A DNA stretch of 64,000 nucleotides from Bidens hawaiensis. Taxonomy: Eukaryota > Streptophyta > Magnoliopsida > Asterales > Asteraceae. Position 1 is the first letter of the stretch. Each line of letters starts with the position of its first letter. Below the pieces are notes generated by a model. It was not told the DNA's origin and did no database searches. It saw only the letters and a list, made by a program, of their open reading frames with translations. The translations under genes and the position numbers were made by a program. The stretch covers positions 1-64,000 of the forward strand of contig JAIQDT010000835.1 in assembly GCA_021521415.1 (NCBI GenBank), given 5' to 3'. Below, one piece after another: positions 1 to 11,431 of the stretch.

Positions 1-1092
1 GGTTTGATAAAGCAATACAGTTAAAAAGGGGTTATGAACTCACCTTGATCTCGGGTTAGGATGGTGCTACAATAGATCTCCTTAGCCTAGAATTGGACAT
101 ATATATAAGGTTAACAACGCGTTATAAGTCTAAGAAAACGAGCTTACGCGACCTCGAGCAAAAACTAGGCTTTAAAGACGAAAACAGCTTGGTTCTGGCT
201 TGATTCGGTCGAATAGGCACACATTCGGTCGAATCTGAGGCACACTCGATCGAACTAGACACACACTCGGTCGAACCAGCTGGGAAAACTCGTTCGAGTC
301 GAACATGGCACTTGTTCGGATCGAATAGACACTCGTTCGGATCGAATACGAAGCTCATTCGGTCGAATGAGGTGGAGACCATTCGGTTGCTTCCCTATTC
401 GGTCGAATGGACTGGTTCGGTCGACTGATTCGACCGAATGAGTCCTGAGTCGACGCCTTCAAGCCGGGCGACGGAGAAACCTACGGGATTTCGCGATTTT
501 CATGATTTTTCACCCAAAATCGAAGTTTTTGACATGGAAATGCTCGGGATTGAAAGAACTAATGATTCCTAGTGTTTTTTTTTTTTTTTTATACACAAAG
601 ACCTGCATTTTGACACCAAAACAAGACGGTTTTTGACCCGAAAACTCTAGAAACGAAAATGGGTGTTTTTGCTCGATTTGAGGCCGAAAATGGTTATGAA
701 AACGGATGATTTTCGAGAGGGACTTACCAAAAACGAATTGCTACAAGATTCCGGGCTCGGATTTGCGTTTTGAACACTTTCTCTCTCTAGCTTCTCTCTC
801 TAGAATGAGAGCGTTTGGGTGTGGGAGTGGGAGAGAAGAAGAGAAAATGGGGGAGTTGTCTTGAACTTACGTTTATATACTCGGTTTCTTGGGTTCGGGT
901 TTTGGCTCTGGTTGGTTTTCCTACGGGTCAAGACGGGTCGAGTTCATAAAATTTATAAAACGAAACATTTTTCTAAAAACTTTTATAAAATAACTTTAAA
1001 TAAAATATCTGAAATCTTTTAAAATAATGAAAATATCATTTATTTACGAAAGATAGATTTTTGGTCACCGGGTTAAATTTCGGGATGTTACA
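1..1092 (-). mobile_element. LTR of an LTR retrotransposon (probably Ty3/gypsy), cut by the window edge
   Basis: Read on the minus strand, the sequence starts at 1092 with TGTAACATCCCG, a typical start for long gypsy-type LTRs. A TATA box (TATATAAAC on the minus strand) lies at 871-879, followed in the direction of transcription by a CT-rich stretch, as expected for a U3/R border. Further in (about 205-440) lies an array of degenerate TTCGGTCGAAT units. The other LTR end and any internal coding region lie beyond position 1, so it cannot be told whether this is a 5', 3' or solo LTR. The lineage is inferred only from the LTR start. Confidence 0.6.
205..440. repeat. Tandem array of TTCGGTCGAAT-type units inside the LTR
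   Basis: At least ten degenerate copies of a 10-11 bp near-palindrome (ATTCGGTCGAAT and variants such as TTCGGATCGAAT) occur at spacings of about 20-24 bp. The array lies downstream of the minus-strand TATA box, in what would be the transcribed R/U5 part of the LTR. Confidence 0.7.
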
Positions 1093-1179
1093 AATATTAA
1101 CACTTAAATCAATGATCGAAGTTATAAAAGTCTAGTCTGAAATGGTGCTTATATTTAGAAAACAATACATGCACATAGA

Positions 1180-1399
1180 TAGTGGCGAAGCTTAAACGAG
1201 TTCGTCAGGGTGGTTGGACTCAAAATTATTACAAAAAATCATAAACGCGGGGGATTGGGCTTAAATTGTAAATCGCAAAATAGGTAAATTTACACTATGT
1301 ATACAAATTTTCGAGCGAAAACGGGTAAATTTACATTAAAACACATTTTTTTTTTCTTGAGGGGGGGGGGGACCCTGGACCCTCACTAAGCTTCGGCCT
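1180..1399. mobile_element. Small non-autonomous DNA transposon (hAT-like)
   Basis: The element is bounded by the direct repeat tgcacataga at 1170-1179 and 1400-1409. Its ends form an imperfect inverted repeat (TAGTGGCGAAGCTTA at the left, the complement of TAAGCTTCGGCCT at the right). The duplication is a little longer than the 8 bp usual for hAT elements, so one or two bases may be chance. No coding region is present. A run of twelve G lies near the right end. Confidence 0.6.
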
Positions 1400-1409
1400 T
1401 GCACATAGA

Positions 1410-2544
1410 CAAACCTATGAACATATTTTTCTTTACTCCATCCAGACTTGGTAAGTCATTAATTGTTTTTATCATGAGATCCCGCTACTTAAAACACTCG
1501 AGAGTGTCAACATGCCGGTAACAAACAACATCAGGCAAATTGGAGCTTTCGTTGAGCTGGTGCCATTTTATGACGGGAAACGAGATAACCAAAACTGACC
1601 CAACACTCTGCCTAGGTATTGATAAGCCAGTTTCAAACCAATGCAAATTGTAGGTAAGGTTATGGACAGGTTACAGATTTTCATGTTTCAAACCACACGC
1701 ATACGCATACGCATACGCACACGTAAACACATACATTCATAAAAAAATCTACCATACATAGACATACCATAAACACACAAACATATACATATACATACAC
1801 ACATACATATACATCATTACCAATTAACCTCATATAAATAACCGATTTCGGACATGAAAATCCATAACTGGTCCCTAACCTACGGGCTACAGTTCGTATC
1901 GGTTTGAAATCCGTTTCTCAATAGCCCTGTTAGAGCGTCCGGGTTACTAACCAAGTTTTTTTTCACCTCTACCTGAAACCTGATTGATTGTACACAACAC
2001 TGATCTAAATCATCTGGTTCCCTAACTTGCATATTACATCCTATACTCCACACTAGAACCATTTGCAACTACACATTTGAGTAGCGCAGGCGTTCCTCAA
2101 ATGAACAAATAAATTATCAAGTTTAACCAAATTGCTTCAGTTTGGGCGTAGTTTTCTCTCCATATGATATGTAGCAGTTTGCCTGATAAAGGATGCGCAA
2201 CTCATCTGATATCTAGGGAGTAGGGACCGATAACCAGGTTACAATCAAAAAATGCAAGTCTGCCCAATGCTCAGGCAAACCCATAGGAAATTAAAAAAGG
2301 GGTATGCACAACTGAAATATAACAAGAGGTATAGGCACATGTTTAAACAACAAAATGTAAAGATAAGTGTTAAAAAAGTATCAGAAAATCCTTCTGAATG
2401 ATCAATCAACTACATTAGGAAGAAATAACCATCTAAGTCAAAGCCAACTATGTATACAATCAAAGAAGAGTAATGAAATTTACCAAATGAATTTCCCTTG
2501 TAACGAGTTTTTGCAGCTGTACAAGTTTTGCTAGATTGTCCAAG
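1410..2544. other. Intergenic stretch downstream of ATG12 with microsatellites
   Basis: No protein-coding gene is recognised here. A CATACG/CATACA-type microsatellite occupies about 1690-1815. The part from roughly 2100 to 2544 follows the ATG12 stop codon on the minus strand and probably contains its 3' untranslated region, but no clear polyadenylation site was fixed. Confidence 0.5.
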
Positions 2545-3864
2545 TTAGCCCCAAGCCATAGAACATGCATAGTTAACCACCAATTTCCCATCAAATCCAA
2601 AATTCTGCGGCACCAAAATATAAGCAGTTACATTAAAGAGTAACATTAACTACCCAATTATAACACCACTTGTTCCCATGATAATTGGCACATACTAATC
2701 ATAACAAATGTGCCAAAACTTATCGTAGCAGATACAATACAAGTCAACCTTATCCTTGTCTATTAGAAAATGTCACATTAACCAAAACGATAATTTAGAC
2801 TCACACTAAGAAACTTACATCATAAAGGTCATTCACTAGCTGATCTGGACTCGGCGAGAAGGCACTGTTCACATAAACAAACTGAAAAAGGATAAAGAGG
2901 GCAGCATTTAATAATGTAATCAATAATTGTCGCACTCTGAAGTAGACACCCAACAAACTACTTACCAAAGTCTCCTTGTGCAGTTGACGACGAAGAAAAT
3001 CAATCACCTTAGAAAATTTATCAGTTCCTGCAATCTGAAATTTTAAGAAATCTTTACATAATTAGCAACAATATGAACAATGTGTTCGTGGAAGCAAGGA
3101 CTATTAGAAGTGCAAATCGTAACTAGTTAACCTAACCGTAACGAAACCGGTAAATCGGTATAAGGGAAACCGATGGTTAGGAACAGGTTAGGAACTACCA
3201 GTTAACCGAACATAGGTTAATTTCAATAAGCTATTATCGGTTAACCGGTTACATAGGTTAGGGAATTTCCACACAAACACCGGTTAACGGAACATAGTTT
3301 AGCACGATTAGAGTTAATGAGGTTAGTTCCAATAGGTTAAGGTTAATTTCAATAGGTTATTATCGGTTAACCAATTAGCAACGGAACCGATTACATAGAT
3401 TAGGAACTTTGGCAGTTTGATCAATAACCGATCACGGTTAGTAATCGATATTCCAAAAGTTCAGCAAAATATATGATATAAGCAATCCACATCAGCATTC
3501 AAAAATAGAACTGTGATCAGATACACAAGTGAAACTACACAATTACTAAAGCACATTATTACATAATATAAAGCTAAGCTGAGCTGGAGCTAGGGTTTTA
3601 AAACTGATAAGAGTACCTTGAATTTAGCTTGTTTGAGGATCGGAGCATCACCGGTAGCTCTCAAATGCACAACAACTGTAAATCAAAGGCCAATTGAATT
3701 AACAAACAATAAATACGATACAAAACCCTATTTGATTGTATTTTATAAATTTGAAAGGTTGAATGCTAAATAAAATCAATCTGTGAGTAATTAATTGATT
3801 TAGATGATAGTGATTTGATATGACCTTTACGAGAACTAGCAATCGGTTGTTGGTCTGAAGCCAT
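2545..3864 (-). CDS. ATG12: Autophagy-related ubiquitin-like protein ATG12, five coding exons
   Basis: ATG12 is the ubiquitin-fold modifier that ATG7 and ATG10 attach to ATG5; with ATG16 this conjugate drives ATG8 lipidation on the growing autophagosome in the cytosol. Five exons were assembled by eye on the minus strand: 3864-3825, 3675-3617, 3034-2966, 2881-2819 and 2604-2545, all with GT/AG borders. They join without a frame break into 96 residues, the usual plant length. Visible family blocks include [43 protein letters not shown] and NYACSMAWG. The protein ends in the glycine needed for conjugation to ATG5. The start begins MASDQQP. A CAGAAG-type microsatellite lies just upstream in the 5' leader. 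Nothing appears broken. Confidence 0.93.
3105..3440. repeat. GGTTAACC-rich repeat inside ATG12 intron 2
   Basis: This stretch lies between exons 2 and 3 of ATG12 and consists of many GGTTAACCGG-like short palindromes and CCGATTA/TAATCGG words. It resembles the body of the hAT-type MITE at 7466-7977, but clear terminal inverted repeats and a target duplication were not found. It is probably a decayed MITE. Confidence 0.45.
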
Positions 3865-3869
3865 TGAAC

Positions 3870-3920
3870 CAGTTTCTGCTTCTGCTTCTGTTTCTGTTTC
3901 TGTTTCTGTTTCTGTTTCTT
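3870..3920. repeat. TTTCTG/CTTCTG microsatellite in the ATG12 5' leader
   Basis: About eight hexamers (TTCTGC then TTTCTG on the plus strand, i.e. CAGAAA/GCAGAA in the gene direction) lie directly upstream of the ATG12 start at 3864. Read in another frame it yields an artificial KQKQ tract. Confidence 0.8.
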
Positions 3921-4009
3921 GCTCGAGAGATAACCAACAACACGCCCAATAAGGTTAAACATAACCTGCCTGCTCAAGACCAAACCGAAAACCGAAGAAA
4001 CTGAACCAA

Positions 4010-4345
4010 ATTTAACTTATAATTGGTTATCGGTTATTTTTTTTATTCTCGGTTAACCAAAATTAACTCTAACGAATTATTCATGTTTTCATATATTTCT
4101 AATTTTTATCACCATTTCATGTATTTCATGTTTTATAACACAATTTAATTTATTTATACGTCCATATCATGTATTTATATCTTTACTTCATGTATTTATG
4201 TGTATGTGTATTAATAAGCAAAAGTTTAAGATTTTTGGTTATTAACCGAATTAATCAAACCGAAAACAAAAGAAAACTAACCGAATTAACCAAACTTATT
4301 AGCTGAAAACCAATTGGTTAATTTGATTGAGGTTAACGACTGAAT
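4010..4345. repeat. Decayed MITE of the GGTTAACC family
   Basis: The block is rich in GGTTA/TAACC words, and its right end reads TTGTGCACACCGCTT, similar to the right end of the intact MITE at 7466-7977 (CCGTGCACACCCCTA). No matching left end or duplication was found, so it is probably 5'-truncated or strongly mutated. It lies just upstream of ATG12 and may touch its promoter. Confidence 0.45.
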
Positions 4346-4867
4346 CAAATTGTGCACACCGCTTCTAATAAAGTTTAAAACTATATTAACGGTGAATGTA
4401 CACATTTTATTTCAAACAATTTATCAAAAAAGTTGTTTTATATTAAACTGGCTTTGGAGGTCGTTGCATTCACCCACCCCGCTTGTCTTCATTGTGCCTT
4501 CGCCACTACGTGGAGATCTCAGCACGCCTCCACTGCTCTTCTTCCTCGCCACTGCTTGGCAACCACATCACTACCCCTTGGACATTGATTCAAGGAAACG
4601 GCTCCATGTCCCATTGTCTTTAAACAATATAACATTTGCATTATTATAGTCAAAGCAAGTATTTTATGTAAATATTTTATTAACAACAATTTTGTTTGGT
4701 TAATAAGAATTCGTTTATAGAATTTTGATTAATCATAGTATCTGTCAATCAATCATACATTTATTAAATCTAGTGGTAGAAATTGAAAATTTTTATAGTA
4801 TGAGTATTTTTATAGTATTGAGTATATCTTTTCCACATTGATTTGAACTACTCTATCAAGTATCAAC
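4346..4867. other. Intergenic stretch, nothing recognised
   Basis: A short reading frame at 4350-4649 has no recognisable family features and no splice or homology support. No RNA gene or repeat with clear ends was seen. Confidence 0.4.
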
Positions 4868-4875
4868 ATTATACG

Positions 4876-5471
4876 TAGAGGTGCACAAAAAACCCGAACC
4901 CAGAACCGGACCCGAAATAAAAACCCGGAACCGGTTTTTTTAATACCCGGGTTTTTAATACCCGAACCCGTATCCGTAGGGTACGGATAGGGTATGCATT
5001 TCGGCACTAATACCTGAACCCGAACCGGACCCGATTTGTACCTGGTAATACCTGAAAACCCGAACCGGTTCCATACCCGGAACCGGGTTTTTCCAATACC
5101 CAAAACCGGGTATTTCAAATACCCGATGTATACCAGAAAAATATCTTAAAAATGCCCGAAATACCCCTAAAAAGTGCAACCTTTAAAAAATCCAATATAT
5201 ACTCGAAAAATACTCGGAAAAAGCCCGGAAAAACCCACAAATAGGGTTTTTTCAATACCCGAAGATAGGGTATTCAAATACCCGGTTTTAGAATACCCGG
5301 TTCTATACCCTACCCGAACCCGATACATAGGGTATGGTTTTTAGAAGCAATACCCGGACCCGAACCCGACCCAATTTTTACCAATACCCGATTTTCTAAT
5401 ACCCGATTATACCCGAACCCGGTTCCATACCCGAACCCGGGTATTTGAAAAACCCGATTTATGCACCTCTA
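4876..5471. mobile_element. hAT-type MITE with perfect 8-bp target duplication
   Basis: The terminal inverted repeats read TAGAGGTGCA at the left and TGCACCTCTA at the right, perfect over ten bases. The target duplication attatacg stands at 4868-4875 and 5472-5479. The body is a dense mixture of ACCCGAACC, CCGGGT and GGTATT words in both orientations, so it can fold extensively. There is no transposase, so mobility would need a hAT transposase in trans. Two minus-strand reading frames here are by-products of the repeat composition. Confidence 0.88.
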
Positions 5472-5479
5472 ATTATACG

Positions 5480-7025
5480 GATTGAGGCCTAGAATATGAC
5501 CATCAACTTAAAGCCGGTCTAAACTCTAAACTAGTCATCACTCATCAGATGGTTAGAATAGATTTAATTTTGGGCTGTTTAAAAAGAAATCATATTGGTT
5601 TGGGGCTCAGGCCCACTGGTGCACACTTAAAAGTTAAAACATACATCAATCAATTCAATTAAATTATAGGCCTGTATAAGGAGCTCCATCCTTTGAAGGT
5701 AGAGAGTTCAAGTCCCGTGGTGACATCAATATGGTATTATTAGGAGTAGATTAGATTGTCGTTAAAAAAGAAAGAGTAAAACGTTCTCCACTTGTATTGA
5801 TTTCTTATTAAATACATCCCCGGTCCGACTTTTAGCATTTAACTAAAAACAATGTTGATGCTAACTTTCGGATTGTAATGCTTTTATTCTCATAAAAGTT
5901 GAATAACTAAAAACAATCATAGATGTATTACCATGACTGTAAATTTAGCAGGACACCATTATTTTTAACCTTTGAGTAATGGGGACAAAGACAAACCATG
6001 AGTAGCAAAACTTAGAACCCAAAATTGTCCGAATGATGAAAAAGGTACAATAAGTGCATCAAATCTATTTTCACTCCAATAATCAATGTTGATGCTAACT
6101 TTCGGATTGTAATACCTTTAATTTTCATTTTTTAGGATTTTTGCAAATACAACACACTTAGATCATGTGTTGCGGGCTAACTAGTATGTGCTAGTTAAAG
6201 CATCACGTAAATAGCAAGGCTTTCACTAGCCAACTTTAACGCGTTGTGGAAAGGTCGTTTAGGGACTACCGCCCCTGTGGTTGTCACCCTTTTTAATTCA
6301 ACCAACGCGGTGTTGAGGGTGTTAAAGGGCTAAGATGGCTCTCCCAATGACAGTAAGATTTAAAATAGGATGACACATGTATGATGTAACAAGTATGCTA
6401 AACTAAAAGATAAAACATTGTAAAAGGAAAAGCTTAAGAGTTAATTATATATGTAATCTGAAGTCGAAAGATTCCAATAGTTGGAACAGTAGCCGACCAC
6501 TTGGTAGAAACATAATGGTTGATCTAAAAGGGACAAAAGTGTCCAATGATTTCACAGGGGATCATTATTACCAAAAGCTACTTTAGAATCCACCTTTCCT
6601 CACAAAAGCATCTTCAATCCAAACAGAATCATCAACATTACAGCTCAGTTGCCTTACTTTTTGCTGATTTTGAGCCTTTTTTTGTAACATATGTATGTCC
6701 AAATTCAGTGTCCAAACACACCAATAATCACATTCTTAATTCAACACAAACTTTTCATTATAATTATTACATAAACAAGAATTACACGGGTTGTTATTAT
6801 TATTATTATTATTAATCCCCCTTTCGGGCGATTTTTAAGGGATCATTGAAATCCATGAAACGGAAAGTAACATAAACGAAACGAAAACATGCTTGAATCA
6901 TGTAAAACAAAAAAAAGCTAACAAGACACTTTAAACAAAAATTACAACATGGTTATGATGTTTAGTAGCTTGAATTGCCAATTATGAAACAAGATGAATC
7001 ATCACAACCAAAGACTCAGTTACCT
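5480..7025. other. Intergenic stretch with a 30-bp direct repeat
   Basis: No gene was recognised. A block containing GATGCTAACTTTCGGATTG occurs near 5855 and again near 6090, with similar flanks, which suggests an old local duplication. A short TTA microsatellite lies at about 6790-6815. The right end flanks the 3' end of the minus-strand ELF4-like gene and probably includes its 3' untranslated region. Confidence 0.4.
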
Positions 7026-7361
7026 TTAACCCGATCGCCCTCTCTTTTTGCCATCAGATCTAGTCGTGCCACCGGACTCTGACTCTGCATCCATTGATTT
7101 GCTAAACGAGCTTGAAAGATCACCGTAAAGATCAACCACCCGTTTGACATTGTTGTTGAGCTCTCCAATTAAACCGACATTTCTTGTTAGGTTAACGGGC
7201 AGTTTAGATTCTTGATTCTGGTTGATCTCGGTAATCAGCAGCCGGTTTTGGTCCAAAATGTTTTGAACTTGTACAAAGCTTTTTTGAAATGTCTGCAACA
7301 CTTTCCCATCTACTCCTAATTGTGATCCATTCCCAATTCCTGAAAATATATCCCCATCCAT
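7026..7361 (-). CDS. ELF4-like protein (EARLY FLOWERING 4 family, DUF1313)
   Basis: ELF4 family members are small nuclear proteins. ELF4 itself binds ELF3 in the evening complex of the plant circadian clock; the ELF4-like paralogues are less well characterised. The 111-residue frame contains the family core: VLQTFQKSFVQVQNILDQNR (about residues 22-41), LITEINQNQESK, NLTRNVGLIGELNNNVKRVV and YGDLSSSFSKSM. The tail is basic and serine-rich (DGKKRGRSG). I chose the ATG at 7361 (MDGDIFSG) rather than the upstream in-frame ATG at 7445, because family similarity begins there. A good splice acceptor (TTACAG at about 7405-7410 on the minus strand) also points to an intron in the 5' leader. The coding part is one uninterrupted exon, typical for the family, and appears intact. 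It resembles the ELF4-like 3/4 group more than ELF4 itself. Confidence 0.9.
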   Translation of the reverse strand: MDGDIFSGIGNGSQLGVDGKVLQTFQKSFVQVQNILDQNRLLITEINQNQESKLPVNLTRNVGLIGELNNNVKRVVDLYGDLSSSFSKSMDAESESGGTTRSDGKKRGRSG

Positions 7362-7465
7362 TCTTTCTTCTTTGTCGAAATCAATTCCGCACAAGATTAA
7401 AGACCTGTAATTTTGTAAATATAAACAAGTATACAAATGAGTCATAAAAAAAGATCATCTTTATG

Positions 7466-7576
7466 TAGGGGTCAGCAATAACCGAAAACCAAATTAACTA
7501 GATAACTGGTTATCATTTTTTTTGTACACTCGGTTAACCGAAATTAAGTGAACCGAACCATCTATATTTTCTTCAT

Positions 7577-7624
<48 letters not shown>

Positions 7625-7977
7625 GTACTCAGTATATCCCACCAATAGCAAAGCTATGGTAGGGTCTGAGGAGGGTAAGATGTAGGCAGCCTTACCTCTA
7701 CCCCATAGGGATAGAGAGGCTGCTTCCGGTGAGACCCCCGGCTCGATAGTAGTTTTTCTTCATATGTTTCAAGCTTTTATACCGACATTTCATGTATCCC
7801 ATGTTTTATACCTATATTGCATGTATTTATACCTCAATTTCATGTATTTATAAGCAAAAAAATAAACCCAAGTTTGGTTTTGGTTATTAACCGATTTCTA
7901 AGCAAACATTTTAACCCAAGTATTATTTTGGTTATTAATCGAAAACCGAGAAACTAAGCGAACCGTGCACACCCCTA
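7466..7977. mobile_element. hAT-type MITE in the leader intron or promoter of the ELF4-like gene, carrying a SINE-like piece
   Basis: The left end TAGGGGTCAGCA and right end TGCACACCCCTA form imperfect inverted repeats. The flanks tctttatg (7458-7465) and tcttgatg (7978-7985) are an 8-bp duplication with one mismatch. Inside are GGTTAACC words, an ATC microsatellite (about 7573-7624) and a block resembling a plant SINE. The element lies just upstream of the putative leader-intron acceptor of the ELF4-like gene. Confidence 0.75.
7626..7745. repeat. SINE-like fragment (Au/TS type) nested in the MITE
   Basis: Words such as GGAGGGTAAGATGTAGGC, GCCTTACCTCTACCCC, AGAGAGGCTGCTTCCG and GAGACCCCCGGCTC match, from memory, the widely dispersed Au/TS-like SINE body of plants. 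It lies between the ATC microsatellite and the right half of the MITE, so it either inserted into the MITE or was captured by it. Confidence 0.6.
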
Positions 7978-7985
7978 TCTTGATG

Positions 7986-10900
7986 GGTCCTAGCAATAAT
8001 TGAATTCATTAATTGGTAATTAGAGTTAAACAATGATAATGATGGTATATAAAATTGAAGATACAGATATAGAAAAGATGGCATTTGATCGAACACCTGG
8101 AAGGCAAGGCAAGATTACAGATAATAAAATTAGGTGGAAGAATGAATTTACCTGGGAAGTAAAGAAAAGAATATTATTTGCAGAACACTTTAAGGCTGCT
8201 GAGATTAACCAGAGATCCTGAAATCATTAGCAAGAAAGAAACCATACAGAGAGAGTGATATATATATGTATATGTATATACATGTATATGAGATTTGACA
8301 GCAGTACACACGATGCGTATTTGTGTTTCTCTCTCCTCGTTTACTTGACCACCTGCGGGTGTTTGTTCCTTTATTTAATTAATAATGGACGAAAGAAACA
8401 AAGAAAGAAAGAAGACGACGACTGTTGAAGCCAAGGTGATGAGAATATGAGATGCATTAGGATGTTATAAAATTTCTGATTAATCGTTATTCTCCGTCCT
8501 ATCATCGATTAATCAATACATAGAATTTGTAGATTAATCTTTATTTGTTTAAAATTGGTTAAAATTAAAACTTTTATACATAAAATTTGAAATCTATAAT
8601 CTGTATGTATATTTGAAAATTTACATATAAATTCCGATCCGACTAATCATATTAATCCTCATTAATCGCTAGTCCCTACCCCATCGCTTGACTAGCGCCT
8701 GACGATTTCTGAAATACCGAGTACAATACAAAGTCGGGTGGGTTATTTTCTGGACCGGATCTAATGCGACATTGTTCTTTTTTTTAGAACAACGAGTTTC
8801 TTGTATTTAGACTACCGTACTCTCTAAATTTAGAGAGTACGGTTGCCCCACTATGACCAGACTATGTTGTCTTAACCAGACTCAAGCTGGCTTTAGAGTT
8901 TGGTTTGGGTGTTCCCTCGAGAAACCATACCATACGGTCGACTGAGACTTGACAGCCGTGCCGCCACAGGAGCATAACACTCTGGAGTAACACACATGGA
9001 ATGAAAACCGAGATGGGCTCAAGATTCGAACTTCCAACGTTACACAAGACTTGGCTCAAACAATTCACTATCAATCTGTTATGATCCATCTAAAATGACA
9101 CAAGTGAGATCAAACTTGAATCTCACTAAAAAACAAAGTCTCGTACCGCTATACCACAAATAGTGAATTTTGACATATATGGACCGTATCTGATCCGACC
9201 TAATCCTCAATTTTCTTTCTTGATTTTGACATAAAGTTAGTTCATTATTATTGTGGTTGAAACAATGATTCACTTGCCTTTTAATGTGAGAGATCCAATC
9301 AATGTTGCACGTTCAGAGGTAGTAGTATATCTACTTTATCTTTAGTAGTTTATCTTATTGTTTTTTCTTTTGCAAAATATATATTAAGGTCCATTTTGAA
9401 CACCAAACATAGAAAATTAAAGGTTTTCAGTGTATTCAATAACCTTCTTGATTGGATCACTCTAGATATTTACAAATAAAAAAATAATTAAATAATAATG
9501 AAACTAACAAGCTGAGTCCGATCTTTAGAAAGCAAGCTCGAAACGAGCCTAGATGAGCCCAGGCTCAGCTTGGCTCGTTTACACTATACTACACGTATAT
9601 AACTTTATTGATTATATAAGTTTTTGATAATTCAAGAACCTATCCTACTTTCGCAATTAATTGATAGATTGGCGAATCAAAACTTAAATCACTCAAAATA
9701 ACCTCAAATTAACAGCGAAATAACAATATTTCATATACTTAAAGTGAAAAACGTTGCCAGTCCATCAATCCATATGCAAATTAGGACCATTGAAAACAAG
9801 CAGTCTGCATAAAGAAAATGCAAATTATAATGAAACACAATTTTGATGTTTATTTAAACTATCAAACATGCACCTAGAAACCCATTTTGTATCTCAAAAT
9901 CTCAAATAGGTTAACTAAAACCCAACCGTTTACTTCTTAGATAGTCTTGATTCATTTCAACCAGTTTATTGTGCATCTTCTTCGCACACTTGTTGCAATC
10001 TGCAACAACAATAAACCTAATATATGAATATATCACTATGAAATAGGCTAACAAAGATCTCAAATGGCATAATATTAATAATATTTAAAACTAACAATTG
10101 GCACAATTTACATAATGTTCAAATCTACAAAATAATCCGTTATTCATAAAATTAAATAATGATTCTCATCCAAATATTCCTATCAATACACATAGAATTC
10201 ATCGGCAATAATCTCTAATAGATATTAAAATTTCAAAGAATTTTCAAAAGAAAATCCTTAAGAATTAACTGCCTTTTTAATTCATCAAGAAGACTATCAA
10301 TATCAGAGAAATTCCAGTAAAGGCGTAACGTAACAATAGCTGCCAAATTATATGTGTTTTTTAAAGTCCACCATAGAATTACAATGCCATGTAACGAAAG
10401 TAAATTGAAGATGGAATATAATTATAAGGAAAAAATAAAAACAAAATTAGAAAGCAATTCCTCTAAATACATGAATAATCACCCCAGCATATCATGTTTT
10501 CATACAAAAAATTGATATTTCATACATTACCTTGGTAACCCTAGTAGGGGCGATCTGAATTGGAGCAGTTGCTGATACATATCATGTAAACTGATTGAAG
10601 ATGGAATATAAATATATAAACTGATTGAAGATGAAATACAATTATAGTCGCCATTTGCAATCATCAACGTTCAATTGGGGTCGGTTTCAACTCTTCAAGT
10701 GATTTTACCATAAATTCAACTGATTGCAGAATTAATTGCAAACGTTCAACGCAATTGAAGGGTGCCGGATAACTGATTACAACTCTCCAGCGAGGATATG
10801 AAATGGTCGGAGACTTGATAAACATTAACACAAAGGCGTCTCATGATAGAGAATGCAGGGAGGTGAAAAGATGCCTATATACATTATAATGTAATAACTA

Positions 10901-11422
10901 TTGGGGGTGCCCGCGCGTTGCGGCGGGGACACAATGGGTGTTCGATTGGTAGCAGTTTGGTTCGTTATGATATTGACATCTGTTGTAGCAAAATTTATAT
11001 ATATTCAATATATATATTTATTTAATGGTGTTGTAAGAGTATTCATACTTATTTATGTATTGAACATGTAAAAATTTCATGAAATTTAAATGCATAAAAT
11101 AAACCAAAATAAGATAATCAAAAAACATTAAAAAACATATATACCAAAATTTAAAAAAAGTATAACATTTAAAAATCATTATTACTTATCTCATCAATTT
11201 GGTTAGTTATAATTATCGATATCAAATGTTTTAGTATAATAAAAATTCAAATCAAACTAAATGTTAAATGCTTTATCTTAGGGTTGTTAAAAACTTAAAT
11301 TAAACTAAAAGGTCTATTTTATATTTTTCTTAAAGTTAAAGGGGTTGATATAATGGAGTTAATTAAAAAAAATAAAATAAAAAACCCTCACACGTAGAGC
11401 CTCGAACACGGGACACGAGTGT
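7986..11422. other. AT-rich intergenic stretch, no gene recognised
   Basis: The left part (to about 8450) is upstream of the ELF4-like gene and should contain its promoter and first leader exon, though the leader donor site could not be fixed. GATTAATC-rich DNA at about 8470-8690 and a GAGCTCG-type repeat at about 9510-9590 resemble dispersed MITE families. A short repeat of AAACTGATTGAAGATG occurs near 10590-10635. A GC-rich hairpin at about 10912-10929 resembles a Helitron end but lacks a clean CTRRT. No protein family was recognised. Confidence 0.4.
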
Positions 11423-11431
11423 TATTAACAA

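Noticed and set aside
819..1022. Plus-strand frame of 67 codons
   Set aside because: Lies antisense inside an LTR with a minus-strand promoter; no family features.
3699..3983. Minus-strand frame with a KQKQKQ tract
   Set aside because: It reads the ATG12 leader microsatellite in another frame; the ATG12 start at 3864 in a different frame explains the coding signal.
4810..5179. Two overlapping minus-strand frames rich in GSGSG and RVW
   Set aside because: Entirely inside the hAT MITE at 4876-5471 and caused by its ACCCGAACC words.
10900..10930. Possible Helitron 3' end (hairpin of CCCGC and GCGGG)
   Set aside because: The hairpin is imperfect and no CTRRT follows at the right distance on either strand.
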